Assembly (NCBI GenBank): GCA_014338405.1
Contig: JTDE01000257.1
Coordinates: forward strand, 257,166 to 321,165
From: Paragonimus skrjabini miyazakii
Lineage: Eukaryota > Platyhelminthes > Trematoda > Plagiorchiida > Troglotrematidae
Reading direction: 5' to 3'
Length of the DNA stretch: 64,000 nucleotides
The notes beneath the pieces are model-generated. The model was given only the letters and a program-made list of their open reading frames with translations. It ran no database searches and had not been told where the DNA came from. Made by a program: the position numbers and the translations under genes. This document shows positions 41,301 through 53,300 of the stretch, piece after piece. The stretch's first letter is position 1. Each line of letters starts with the position of its first letter.

Positions 41301-44300
41301 GTACCACCGAGCCTCAGACTGCAGGGTCAAGTCGCGTTGTGGCGTGAACGGCTGCGGTGGGCGTCACCATAGTCTACTGCACCTCATGTGCACAGAGCAT
41401 GTGGTTAAGGAAGATAATAAACCTCGGGATACCTGCAATTTGACTAATACCGCTGAACGGCAAACAAGACGGTATAGTACCGGTGAAACTGGACTCGATA
41501 CATGGTTCAGTGTCAACATATGCATTCTTAGACTTCGGCTCAGATACCACTCTATACCTTTTTCCATACTGGTTTCTCTTTTAGGCATAAGAATTTATCT
41601 TTCGTGCAAAAGCCTTTCGTTTTAGTGCAGTAGAATTTCTCCATTGTATTTTCAGGCTGTGGAAATGGCTAATGATTGGTCTAATGGACTCATAGTTTGC
41701 GGTCTTTCTGATTGCGACTGCACGCATTGGCTGCTGCACTAGGACAATGTCCAAGGGAACACTTGAATTGTGAAGGCCGTCATGTGGACCAATCATTGGC
41801 TTGTGCTCTCTGTCCCATCTGGGCTGGACTCTATACCCTGATTGGACCACATGACGGCCTTCACAATTCAAGTGTTCCCTTGGACATTGTTCTAGTGCAG
41901 CAGCCAATGCGTGCAGTCGCAATCAGAAAGGCCGCAAACTATGAGTCCATTAGACCAATCATAAGCCATTTCCACAGCCTGAAAATACAATGGAGAAATT
42001 CTACTGCACTAAAACGAAAGGCTTTTGCACGAAAGATAAATTCTTATGCCTAAAAGAGAAACCAGTATGGAAAAAGGTATAGTGAAAGAGGATCTACTCG
42101 AGCGTATTGGTGTCTCCGGTGCCCAGTCCACCCTGTCAGTCACAACTGTGAATGAGTTAACCACCACCCGTTGCAAGAACGTCCGTCTGAGGGTTGTTTC
42201 CTTGGATGGGCAAGAGACTGTCGACATAAACGATGCTTATTCAGTGACAGATCTACACCTACGACCTATAGAATCGATAAAAAAAGAAGCTCAAAGGTGG
42301 TCACACCTGAGGGATCTTCCGTTCGATGAGATTCACGGTGCAGAAGTGACCATCCTCGTTGGCTGTGACGTGCCTGAGTCTCCCTGGGTCATGGACCAGA
42401 AACATGGAAAGCGCGGGGAACCCTATGCAGTTAGATCATTACTTGGCTGGGTCCTTAGCGGCCCGCTCCAAAGAAAGCCGCCAGAGATTGTCTCGATGAA
42501 TTGCATTTGTCATGATGAAACTAGTCTGACAGATATAGTTTCCAGTTTTAGCACGTTCGGTGCAAATCGAATAGCTGTTGTACACAATTTGGCATCACCC
42601 GATCAATGGCGACACGTGAGGTCGGAATACAATTCAGCAGACAGCGCATCTCGTGGGATGCATAACCACGCAGGTGTAGAAGCCTGGTTGTCAGGTCCCG
42701 CATTTCTGAAACAGCCGGCTACGGCTTGGTCTAAAACGTTTGCTACCGTCGGCGAACCCATCGGGGTAGATATGAAACGGCCGTCGGCGCAGACTAACGT
42801 GACCACAGTGGACGAGATCTCTGTGCCTTGGATGCTCAATCTTTCGAGTTGGCCTAGGTTTCCTGGCTGCGCAGATTCAAGTCACATTGGCTTTTTACAA
42901 GGCATCAAAAGAGTGATGGTACCTTTAATCGAGATCGCCTGAAGTTGGGCGGAATTCAGTCGGCTGAGAAAGATAGCATCCGTTTGGTTCAGAGGGATAG
43001 CTTTCCAAATGAATTATCTCTATTGATGAAGTTGCAGAAGTCTGGACAAATAACTCAGTTGTCAAAAGAAAGCCTGCTTCCCAAGTTAAACCCTACCCTG
43101 GTTGATGGGACAATGCGGGTGGGTGAACGGCTTATGCTGGCTAATGCGGAGTGTCAGCTGAAATGCTCTGTAATTCTTCCCAAGCGTCATCATGTGACAG
43201 ACTTGATAGTCAACCACCATCACATGCTTGAGGGACATTGCAATGCGTCACACGTTCTTTTGTTAATCAGGCGACAATTTTGGATCATTCAGGGTGCATC
43301 CACTATCAAACGTGTCATAGGAGCTTGCTTCCATTGTCGGCGCCTGAACGCCATCATAGGCAAACAAATGATGGCTCCCTTGTCGCTCGTACGAATAGAA
43401 CCGGGTTGGCACTCACTTGTTAACGTTGGTATAAACTATTTTGGTCGAACCAGTGTGAAGAAGGATAGGAGCAGGGAGAAGAGGTGTGGTTGTGTTCAAA
43501 CCTGCCTTCAATCAAGAGCCGTCCACCTCGAGGTCGCACATTCCATGAGTACGGATTCATTCCTTATGGTTTTGATGCGTTTCATTGAGAGACGAGGTTG
43601 TCCTACCAAAGTTTATCCCGACAACGGATCTAACTTCACACCTACGGGTAAAGAGCTCAAACGATGGACGAGTAACTTGGATCATGAATCTATCAACAGT
43701 AAATTAGTACAGAGGCACATCCAATGGCATTATAATCCACCCTATGCCAGTCATCGGGGAGGTGTGTGGGAGCGACTTATACGATCAATACGGCGCATAT
43801 TCGGGTCGATTTGTGTCAAACAAACCCCGGCGACGAGACCCTGTGTACTCTCCTTGTCGAAGTGGTGCCCGTTACATCGGATGTTCGAGATGGGCTGGCA
43901 TTGTCGCACAATGGTATTTTGCTTCTGCGAGGTAATCATAGAATTTGTCCTGATCAGACGACGTTGCAGCTGTTCAAACAAAGATGGAGGCAGGCCAATT
44001 ATCTGGCCGCATTCTTTTGGAGTCATTGGACGAAACAATATCTTCCTACTCCGCAAGCACGGCAGAGGTGGGTACGTAAAGAACGCAACTTCTGGCCGAG
44101 AGATGTCGAATTGGTAATCTCAGAACCTTTACCAAGAAACGCATGGCTTCTATGTGTGATAGTTAGTTGTGATGCCGACGGAGACGGTTCAGTGCGGACT
44201 ACCGTAGTGAAGACGAAGTCTGGTGAAGTAAGGCGAGATATCAGACGTCTGCGCCTTCTGGAGGAAGAAGTGACGTAGACCAGGATGAGTGCAATCGGCA

Positions 44301-47300
44301 CCTAGTCCTCATTGAGAGTGCAAGGTGTGAGTCATGGAGAACGGCTTGTGCCTAAACGTACTGTTAAATGTAGGACTCCTGAGGGGATCAAATAGTGGGA
44401 GTCATGCAGAACGGCTTTCACTGCATCGTAGTTCCTTGAGGTTGGTGTCGCGTTGTAAGCTGTTTCAACTCAGTTATTTTTTCCGGTGAACTAAATAAAC
44501 TGTAACCCACAAATCAACAATCTTTTCTGTAGTGTCGCTCATGGTATGGTGTACAGCATGAAGGCATATCACACGTCCACCCACATTTTTACTGCCTAAG
44601 TCGCATTTCATCAACTAACATGTTTTGTGCCAATGCACCCGAGTTTGTACGTTCTCAAATATAGGAGTGGTCCTATCTATTCCAAGTTCACTCTAATTAA
44701 GAGTTTGTAACGGCTTTGCATACATGTACATGGAACAGTGGGGATGCAGAAGATGATGACTCTGAATGACAGTGTATTATTTCAGTAATGGCTTGATGAT
44801 GTTCCAAATATCTGCTGCTCAAAACACGCAGCATCATAATATCCTGCCTAGGGGTTTCAATCCAAGGATTCAAATTGCATACACAGGAATTAAATTTATC
44901 CACTAATCGATCTCGCAGTTCCAATTTTAAACCTTTAGTATTCATGTTCAGTAATGCGAATATGATAAAAATTTACAGGACAAATACGTTCATCAAATAC
45001 TGTAGCAAAGATCCCTGTTCTATTAAAAAATCTGATCGATTGTTGGAACAACCAAACGAAATATTCTACTGTATATCGGAAATCTACGTACTGTTTTACT
45101 GCTTTGTAATAAAACAAAACCACGATGGCCTTCAACCGCAAAGGAACCCTGGACTGTTCTAACAATAGTCCCAAATAAGAAGAGAATGGGAACTGTAAGT
45201 GCAAATGCATGAAAATCTGGCCAGAGCGTAAAATCCCCACTGGCGAACCGGATATTATTGGAGTAAACCTATTCAAATAAAGTTTTCTGGTGCGACTTCC
45301 AGATATTTTGAGCCACATGCATTCCAGTTTATTGATGAATGTGATGAGTGAAATTACACTCTAATTAAACTCAGTAATAAGATATTCACCACCATATAAA
45401 CGTTTGGAGTGGCTTGTTAAGATAGAAAATCCGGTAAAATGTTCAGTAGTAAGTTACAGTATGAAGACAATTCTGGGACAATCGGGTTGTTCCTAGAATA
45501 GAAAATCACAGACTACTGCAGTTATTGCTGAATATAACGTAGTTTCTTATGTCAGCGTCATTTTACAGGTGTTCATCAATCCAGCCTGCATACTTGAGAG
45601 CTTTAACTTTCGTGTGTAGTCATCATGGATACAGTGCATATCAGCTAACATGCATCACAGATTGTACAGTAACCTAATGCTTGCTCGTTTGTCCGAGTTC
45701 ATCATTTGTTCTAAGTCCGATGGGATTACTTTCAGTTCATTAGGAGCGACGAGGATTTCCAGCAGGGAACAGTGAACTACAGGTCAGTTAAAATTGGCTT
45801 ACTTGCACTTCATGGACGCTTGGTGAATAGACTCGAAGACGTTGCCTCGTTGGAATGGATTGTGGGGATTGTAATGAACTGATTGATGTGTTGTATATGT
45901 TGACGCACAGTTTGACTGGGTCATTGTTCTCATTTTGTGAGGTTCGCAAGTCCAAAACGTACCTGTAAATCGAAGCACAATGATGAATGTAGCAACGTTG
46001 TTTATCTGCACATCGTAAAATTACATGCCTTCAAAAATCTCAATTTTTGTTCAGCATAGTTTGTCTTAAAACTTTACGTTCACTGGTTTGGGAATGATCG
46101 GCGCATTTTATAACCTCACTTATGTATGTTGCATATTTATCAGGCTGAGGCGCTTTTTCAACCCCACTAGGCGCACATTTTATGACGTTCTGTAGCATGT
46201 TTTCTTGGCTCATCCATCAAACTGGAAGTTCCGCTTACAGATCCTCTCGCTTTGCATGTTTTCAGTGAAGAGATATCTCACACACAGTTGTACGTTTGGG
46301 CGTTTGAAATGGCCTCAATTTCAGGAAGGAACAATATATCAAGTTCGTTAGAAAAACTCAGCTTGATAACCGATTATCCCTAAACCGGATTTTCGAAGTA
46401 TAAAACTTTGTTGGTCAGCAGATTTCATATACCTCTCGCAGAAAGCTTAAATTGCATACATATCTGACTGGTACACCAATTTTTTTGATTGTTCAGCACT
46501 GTTCTTCACCAAAATAGTTACAATCATTGTCTATTAGTTAATAGTTGGTACATGTGAAGGATGCACTCCAAGAGCAAACTTTGTAGATGTGAATGTGGAG
46601 ACAAACAATTGTGTCAGAATTCAACCCCCTTAAGTAGAACAGTAAACATGAAAGCGGATACTTCCGTCTGAAACCACAAAAGCACGCTTAGTTGGCATTT
46701 TTAAGCACTTTTAAAATGTGGCATTCTGTGACAATTATTTCCAGCCAGTTCAGAAACTGGTCATAATTATGAAAGAGACAAAGCTTATAATGTTTCCCCT
46801 ATAATTACAACTATATGAGTTGGGATAGTTGATATTTCATGAGATCGGAAAGAACATGTATTTCACGATACGTTGACATTTATATTACATCCACCGGTCA
46901 CCAACGTGACGCATACAGTATATACACATCAAACAACTGAAGACAGATAGTGAATAGATAAGCATAAATTTATATCCTGTTTTATGTAATCGTAACCTGG
47001 GTAACCCATGGGTTGTCTCAGCCAAATTCATGCACACAAAAGCAGTTAATTTGTTTGAATCAACAGATACTCTTCTAAGGTCACTCAATTCAATTTCCGA
47101 TTGTACATATTCTTAACAATCGATGATGTTAGGTCTCGATCAACTTGTGCACCGGTTTACAGTTGTTACGGTCATCTGGAGGGTGCGTTCAGTCATTTGC
47201 TGCAATAGGTATCAGTGTGTTCTGCCTGTATAAATGGATTTGTAACCACAGGTAAACGGGTGGGCGAAGTGAGAGACAACACAATTAGACAAGCCGTCTT

Positions 47301-50300
47301 CAAAAGTGTGGAGAACTGGCAATTCCGTCATTTGAACAGTGTACACTTGTGTGACCGTATAACTGTGAGATGGAGCCAAAGTCAGGATGTCTGAGATCGT
47401 TTGTCCGAGGTCTCCATTTAATTACAAACTAGAAATATATACTTGTTTTGGCACGTTTGAACTGGCTGATCGTTTGCTTAATTGTGTTCTAAACATTAAT
47501 AGAATTCTCAGGGTGACTATCTGCCATTAAAGTTAGTGAATGTAACGTTTAACCACAAGTAGATTTATTACTATATTGAAAGCAAGTAAATTGTTTATCG
47601 ATCCAACGTCGTGAAGGAAAGATAGGTTAATATGAATAGTGTCAAGATGCCTGAAAAACAAACCAAAACAATTTCACTAAAACTGGAAATATTATCAGAG
47701 TAACGCCTCAGAAAAGGTACGGCGATATTGATCGAGATTTGCTCCCCACTTATTGTTCCGTTTTTCACGGTATATATTCGGTTTAATTGTAAACGATCTG
47801 CATGTAAACACGAAGATGGTGTTGGTATGGACGTTCTTCTAGGCCGGAGATTAACAGGCATCTTCTTGAGAACGATCAGCCTACTATTATAACGAAAATC
47901 TCATCAAAGTTGTTAATATTTATTGTGGGCAGCGAGTAGCCAAATCGCAATCAGAAACAGCTTTCAAGATGTATGTGTTCTTCAACCTCCATCAAACAGA
48001 AGTACACGCGGCAATTAAGGAGTCGTAATTCAAGGTCACACTTGTCCACGTGTGATAGGTAGTTTGCTTCTTCTCACTGGCTAATTTGTTTTTCGCCGCG
48101 CTGGCCTTTCTTGTTCAGGAAACTCTACCTCTTGTATCATGTAGCAGTTTGTTTGATCCTGACCTTAAACCGACAAAACAGGTACAGTTTTGTAGTGAAG
48201 AGAGGTAGAACATGCTCTGAAATCGTTAGTACGAGCGAAAACAAACCCAAACCACAAATTTCGAACATAGACATGATATCATCGATAGCTAAACACTTGA
48301 TCATAATAGGTAAAGTGGTTGCCCCGACGTTGTTCTGCGATCACAACTTCAGGCTGTTGTCGAGGTCTAAACTCCATATACCGGTTACCTGTTGGAAAAC
48401 GGAGGTGACCAGTATGATTTTGAAGCCACAGAGTTAAAACGATTTATTTTCACCCAAGTACGTAAGGTGTTCATTCATTGCCAGTCAACGTACTTTAAAC
48501 CTATACGGCTGAGCGATCTATGCAGCCAACCGTGACCAGTTTACAGCTGTCATGAAGTGGACAATATTACTTAGTGGATTAAAGATCTATCACAGGATAT
48601 GTTTTTTGTGTAAATCAAGCATAAATTCATCCACATTTAGTTCACATTTATCTCACCCAATGAGCGTTTCAGCCAGAAGTGAACGAAGGTTAAATTTTGA
48701 TAAAGGCCACTTTCGTTGGAAGCAAACCTGTTTTGAATTCTACTAGTCACCTTGTTCTAATTTTTACCCAGATAATTTCATATAAGATTTAAAGCAAGTA
48801 AACGTTAGAAATTTGAGGGTAACACTTACATTTCATCTTTACGTATGTATAACTTTTCCGTCTCTGTTTCCAGGTTGGTAATCAACTGAGTCTGCAAAAA
48901 AAGATGAGAACCTCTAAAAATTACTGTTGACGAAAGATTCTACTACAATTTTGCAAAATATTTGCGCATAACAAGTTGTTTATACCTACAACTGATATAG
49001 ACTGTTGAGTACTGTGAGATCAGCGACATGCCTAACTGAAGGCAACTTTTCCAGTCAAATCGAATTCTGCTGCTGATTTATTTGGAAAGAAATTGCCAAT
49101 TTTTACTCTTTATCCATGTCAACTTATATTGTTAGTATGCATTTGTATTTACACATTGAGTACTCGAAACTACTATGCTCAATGTTAACACAAGAGGGAG
49201 TACCACATCTTAACTCTACTGCGAATATGAGTATGTCACTTTTATGATGACGAAGAGAAAACGAACGCTGTTTTTTTCATTTAGAATATTCCGAAAAGGC
49301 AATCTGCTTTGTTTTACTGTGTGACTTGCCGTGTCGTTGTCCAAACGTCTGCCAGATAAATGGTAATCTGAAGATCCTTCCACAAAAAAGCGATAGAACG
49401 AATCTCTCGGAGACACAAACATTGCGTACAAGCGATATACTTCTTCAGAGAATGAGTGATGTTCAACGTTGTTCTTGATCATTGGTTCGTCAACCCATCG
49501 TTCAGAGATGAGCAGATCACCGGAATTAATCTTCACATTACTAGTGACTGACGATCCTGGAAGGGATTGCCAGATTTGTATTCGTACGCCCCTGTTACCT
49601 GGAAAATAATCAAGCAAAATGCATGCAAGTGGATGTTGGGAAACTTTTACGAACTTTATCAGAAAAACTGAACCTGTAACAGAGACAAACTTAAGATTCG
49701 TTTACTAAAAAGTGACTAATGTTCCTGGTTTTTGTTAAAACACAGGTTCGGTGCTGTGAAAGTTGACATAGTCGGACCTGTACGACAATGCTAACAGTCG
49801 GTTCCGATTGAATGACGCAAGCAAGTAGATGTTTTTTTAATACGGAGGTAAGCAAAATTCAAAGTACACCTCCAAAGTTCCCCCTCAACTTGTGCGTTCG
49901 ATAACTGCACCCTGAGTTACATGTGGTACATGCGTCATGTACCGAGCTGCCAAAATGAGAGGGCTAAAACCGTAATGGTCTGAGTGACAATTAGTAATCT
50001 CAGTTTGTTAGAGAACAACACACTGTATAGAAAAACAAAACTGTTTATGGCTGTATCTCGGCGACTTGCTTTTCGCGCTTCGATCGACCCATTCTTAGTT
50101 ACGTTCCACGACTTTGTCGTTAGCAAATGGGTCGTTTAAATCTGACACGAGTTTAAACAAGTCATTTTAATTGCCACGTGTTATAAACAAATTTGATATA
50201 TTGGCTGGTCGCTGTATTTTATTGGTAGTGGCTGAATTTTCTCCTATGACACATACGAGTACATAATGTGGACGTTCTTGATTAGTCTATGTGAATCGGA

Positions 50301-53300
50301 CGAAAATGGTGTTTAGTCTGGTTTACTTACATACCCCGTTCATTTATTTATGGTTTTTCATTGTAATTTGTTGGATCCGTATTGTCTGAATACCCTTTCT
50401 CATTATACCTGTCAAGTGTTGCGTATTCGATGTATCCGAGGAAGAAGACACAAGCATATATTTTGGTTATATTAGAATGGCACTATTACGATTAACGTGT
50501 TGAATTTAGCGCTCTTCCCATTAAACGCACGTATATGTATTCAAACCATATTTGGGCAGTTTATTGTACAGTAATTCATTGTAATATATTTAGACCCAGC
50601 GTATGTTTGAACCATTGGCACCCGACCATTTTGTCTAAGGCATACAACGTGAACGTTTAAAGACGTTTTCCATTGATTCAGGCTTTTGACTTTACAGTAC
50701 CGAGCATGTTTTCGTTATTGACAATTAATTTATTACTATGTATTTTTAGCCAAATCGCACTTGTGCAAGAGTTGATGCTGAACTATTCTACCATAATTTT
50801 CTCATAACAATGTTGCTTTGGCAGACAACTTCAAGTTCTTACATTTTTGGAGACTTAGTTTGTTGACTAAACGGACTAGACTATCACTTTGTTAATCAGT
50901 TAAGTAAACCTATTGGTTGTCGTTTGGATGATCACGATTGTGGCTTGAATGGATCATTTCTCCTATGTATGTATGTACATACATACATAGGAGGATTAAC
51001 ACTGTAAACAGACTTAATGGTTGTTTCTCAGTTAGAAGTTAGTATCTTATGGGACAACTCATATGGTTGAGTTTTGATCTCATCCGTACCGTCTGTCGTC
51101 ATTCATCATTCAAAAACGGTTAGGCTCATTCTTGGTCTAGCACATAAGTATTTTTAATTGTGAGTGGCAGGTATGTGTGTAGTGAAATGATGTAACGCAA
51201 GCTATGATGTGTTCATAATTTGGTGATCTACATTGTCTATAGCAACAGTTGTACCGGAAGATTGGTTTGCATAGTTTGTTGAATTATGTACAATCAGATT
51301 GGCATTTTTATAAATCAGAGATACAACCTATTGCTAGTGTTAATGGTATAATCCCCGAAGTTAGATTATGTTGTGTAAGACCTAATGATGGCAATTATCA
51401 TTTAACGTCTTTTTCACAAAGTAGCCACTAATACTAATCATCAACAACATCATAAGAAAAACGATGTCGTGATCTTTCGTGATTGTTGTATGGAAGTTCA
51501 GTCCAAGGGAGAACAGCTTCCGCAGAATAAAACAAACAAATCATAGAATGACCTTATGCGAATTAAAATAAAAATTGATTTCGCGCTAACAATCAACATT
51601 CTAGATGATCTTCTAAAACAGATTACTCTGATTTCCAGAGTATGCAAACAGTAAGCCATTACTTATTCAGTGATACTATCCAGGTGTAAAAATGTCTGGT
51701 CGAATGAAAGCAGTTCGCAGTACTTTTAGGCTCGAGAGAATTTCCATGTTGTCTGGTAAGTCGACCGTAAGACCAGGTGCTTATTTAATACGGTTCATTA
51801 GCATCATTAGTATGATTTAACAGTAGAACAAAAAGATCAGTCAGCAACGTCATTAAAAACCCGGTAGATTTGTGTTACCCCCCAAATTTAGGCAACGACT
51901 TTCAAAACATTCAGTAGAGGCGACCAAGTTTTAGACGTTGTTATTGGGCTGAAACGAAGATCATTCAAATGCGGTCACTGTCACTGTAATTTCATACACG
52001 TGATGTTCAGGACTTGATAGCACATTTGTCAATCTCACTAACTCAACCGGTTGATCCCCCTTACTCTATTAATTCACACTGATTCATCTTGTCCGTTCAT
52101 TCCATTTTGTAAGAATGCGATTCCTGATGATTGCTTCGTGAAATGTAGGTGCTTAATTTGATAGGACATCGTTGAAAGAGAGACTGCGTGATGCACACAA
52201 TTTTGTCCGACCAAGATAATGTTGTTTGGTGAACGAAAGCACGGTGATCTGTTCTGAAAGCATGTTCATACCGATTCTGAAATTTGATAAACTCAAAATG
52301 TCTTAATAAACTGTTAATTATTACGTTATTCCGCTAACCACATGGGCATAGATAAGTTTCTAAATCTTATGGAGTCCATTTCGTCGGATGCCCTAAAAAC
52401 AACAACTCAACTGAACAATCAAGTCGAAACATGTGAAATTAGGTCACAGTATGCCTCTAACAGAGGATTTTCGTTTATTCTGGCCACAAAAGATGAAATC
52501 TGCTAAGAAATGTTTACAAGTGCATATGAGTAGCTTGACGTTCAAATAACCGTTCTAAACCACTGGATGGATGTTGGTATTTCGAAAATATCTAACAGAA
52601 TGTTTAATTTTTCTTTGGCAAAAGGTACAAACAGTCGTTACATAAAATTGAGGCGTTTTTGCTTGTTCTTGCGGAATCAGTCCCACGATGTAGACTATAA
52701 AAAAGCAGGTTACAAAGTTCCTGCTTTTAATACTGCAATGTTGGCTTTTCTGATTTAGGTGTTTGCGTTGCATGTTTCATTCTCACGTGACTATTTCGGT
52801 TCAGCGGCAAAGTTAAAGCATAGTCTAAAAGAAATATATTGATCGCGACCACAAATCATTAAAACATCATCTGTATCCCTTGTGTCGCTTTGCTAGATTG
52901 TTTCTCAATAGGCAGGACACACTTTGTGTTCTCATCGGTCACTTAATGGGTGATATGACAAAAAGTACCAGAGTGTGGTGATTCCAACGTGTGCAATACC
53001 TGGATACATTGTTTTTTGAATCTCGGTTTGGTTATGATACGGTAGGTGGCAGCTTATCAAAGTTCCGTTTGATTTCACTTCCAGACATCGGCGATCTCCT
53101 ATGTAGATACGGAGTGCAGTGCTCCGAATGGAGTCAGTCATCTCTATGTTGATGGTTGCGCCTCCAAGCTCACCACTGCTGTTTGGCCAAACCCGCTGGA
53201 TAGCTAAAGCGAGGAAACAAAGTAATAGTTACTTCACATCTGAGGCTCTTAATTATTTCGTAACTAGAATCGAAGGGTGTATTCTGGCACAAGGATTCTT

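Larger units (their letters stand above)
40000..44480 (+). mobile_element. BEL/Pao LTR retrotransposon, defective
   Basis: Gag, zinc knuckle, protease, RNase-H-end, integrase and C-terminal domains occur in BEL/Pao order on the plus strand. The whole reverse-transcriptase core is missing, the protease is split by a palindrome, and frameshifts occur. I could not find a pair of long terminal repeats: the 39.4-40.1 kb and 44.3-44.6 kb flanks do not match each other by eye. The outer borders are therefore approximate. It sits in the host intron between 45.8 and 37.9 kb, antisense to the host gene. Confidence 0.8.

Noticed and set aside
41581..42053. Two 113-codon frames on opposite strands taken as a gene pair
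   Set aside because: They are the same palindrome arm read from each side; no domain.
39331..44600. A pair of LTRs around the Pao element
   Set aside because: No matching sequence of LTR length found by eye between the two flanks; a self-alignment would be needed.
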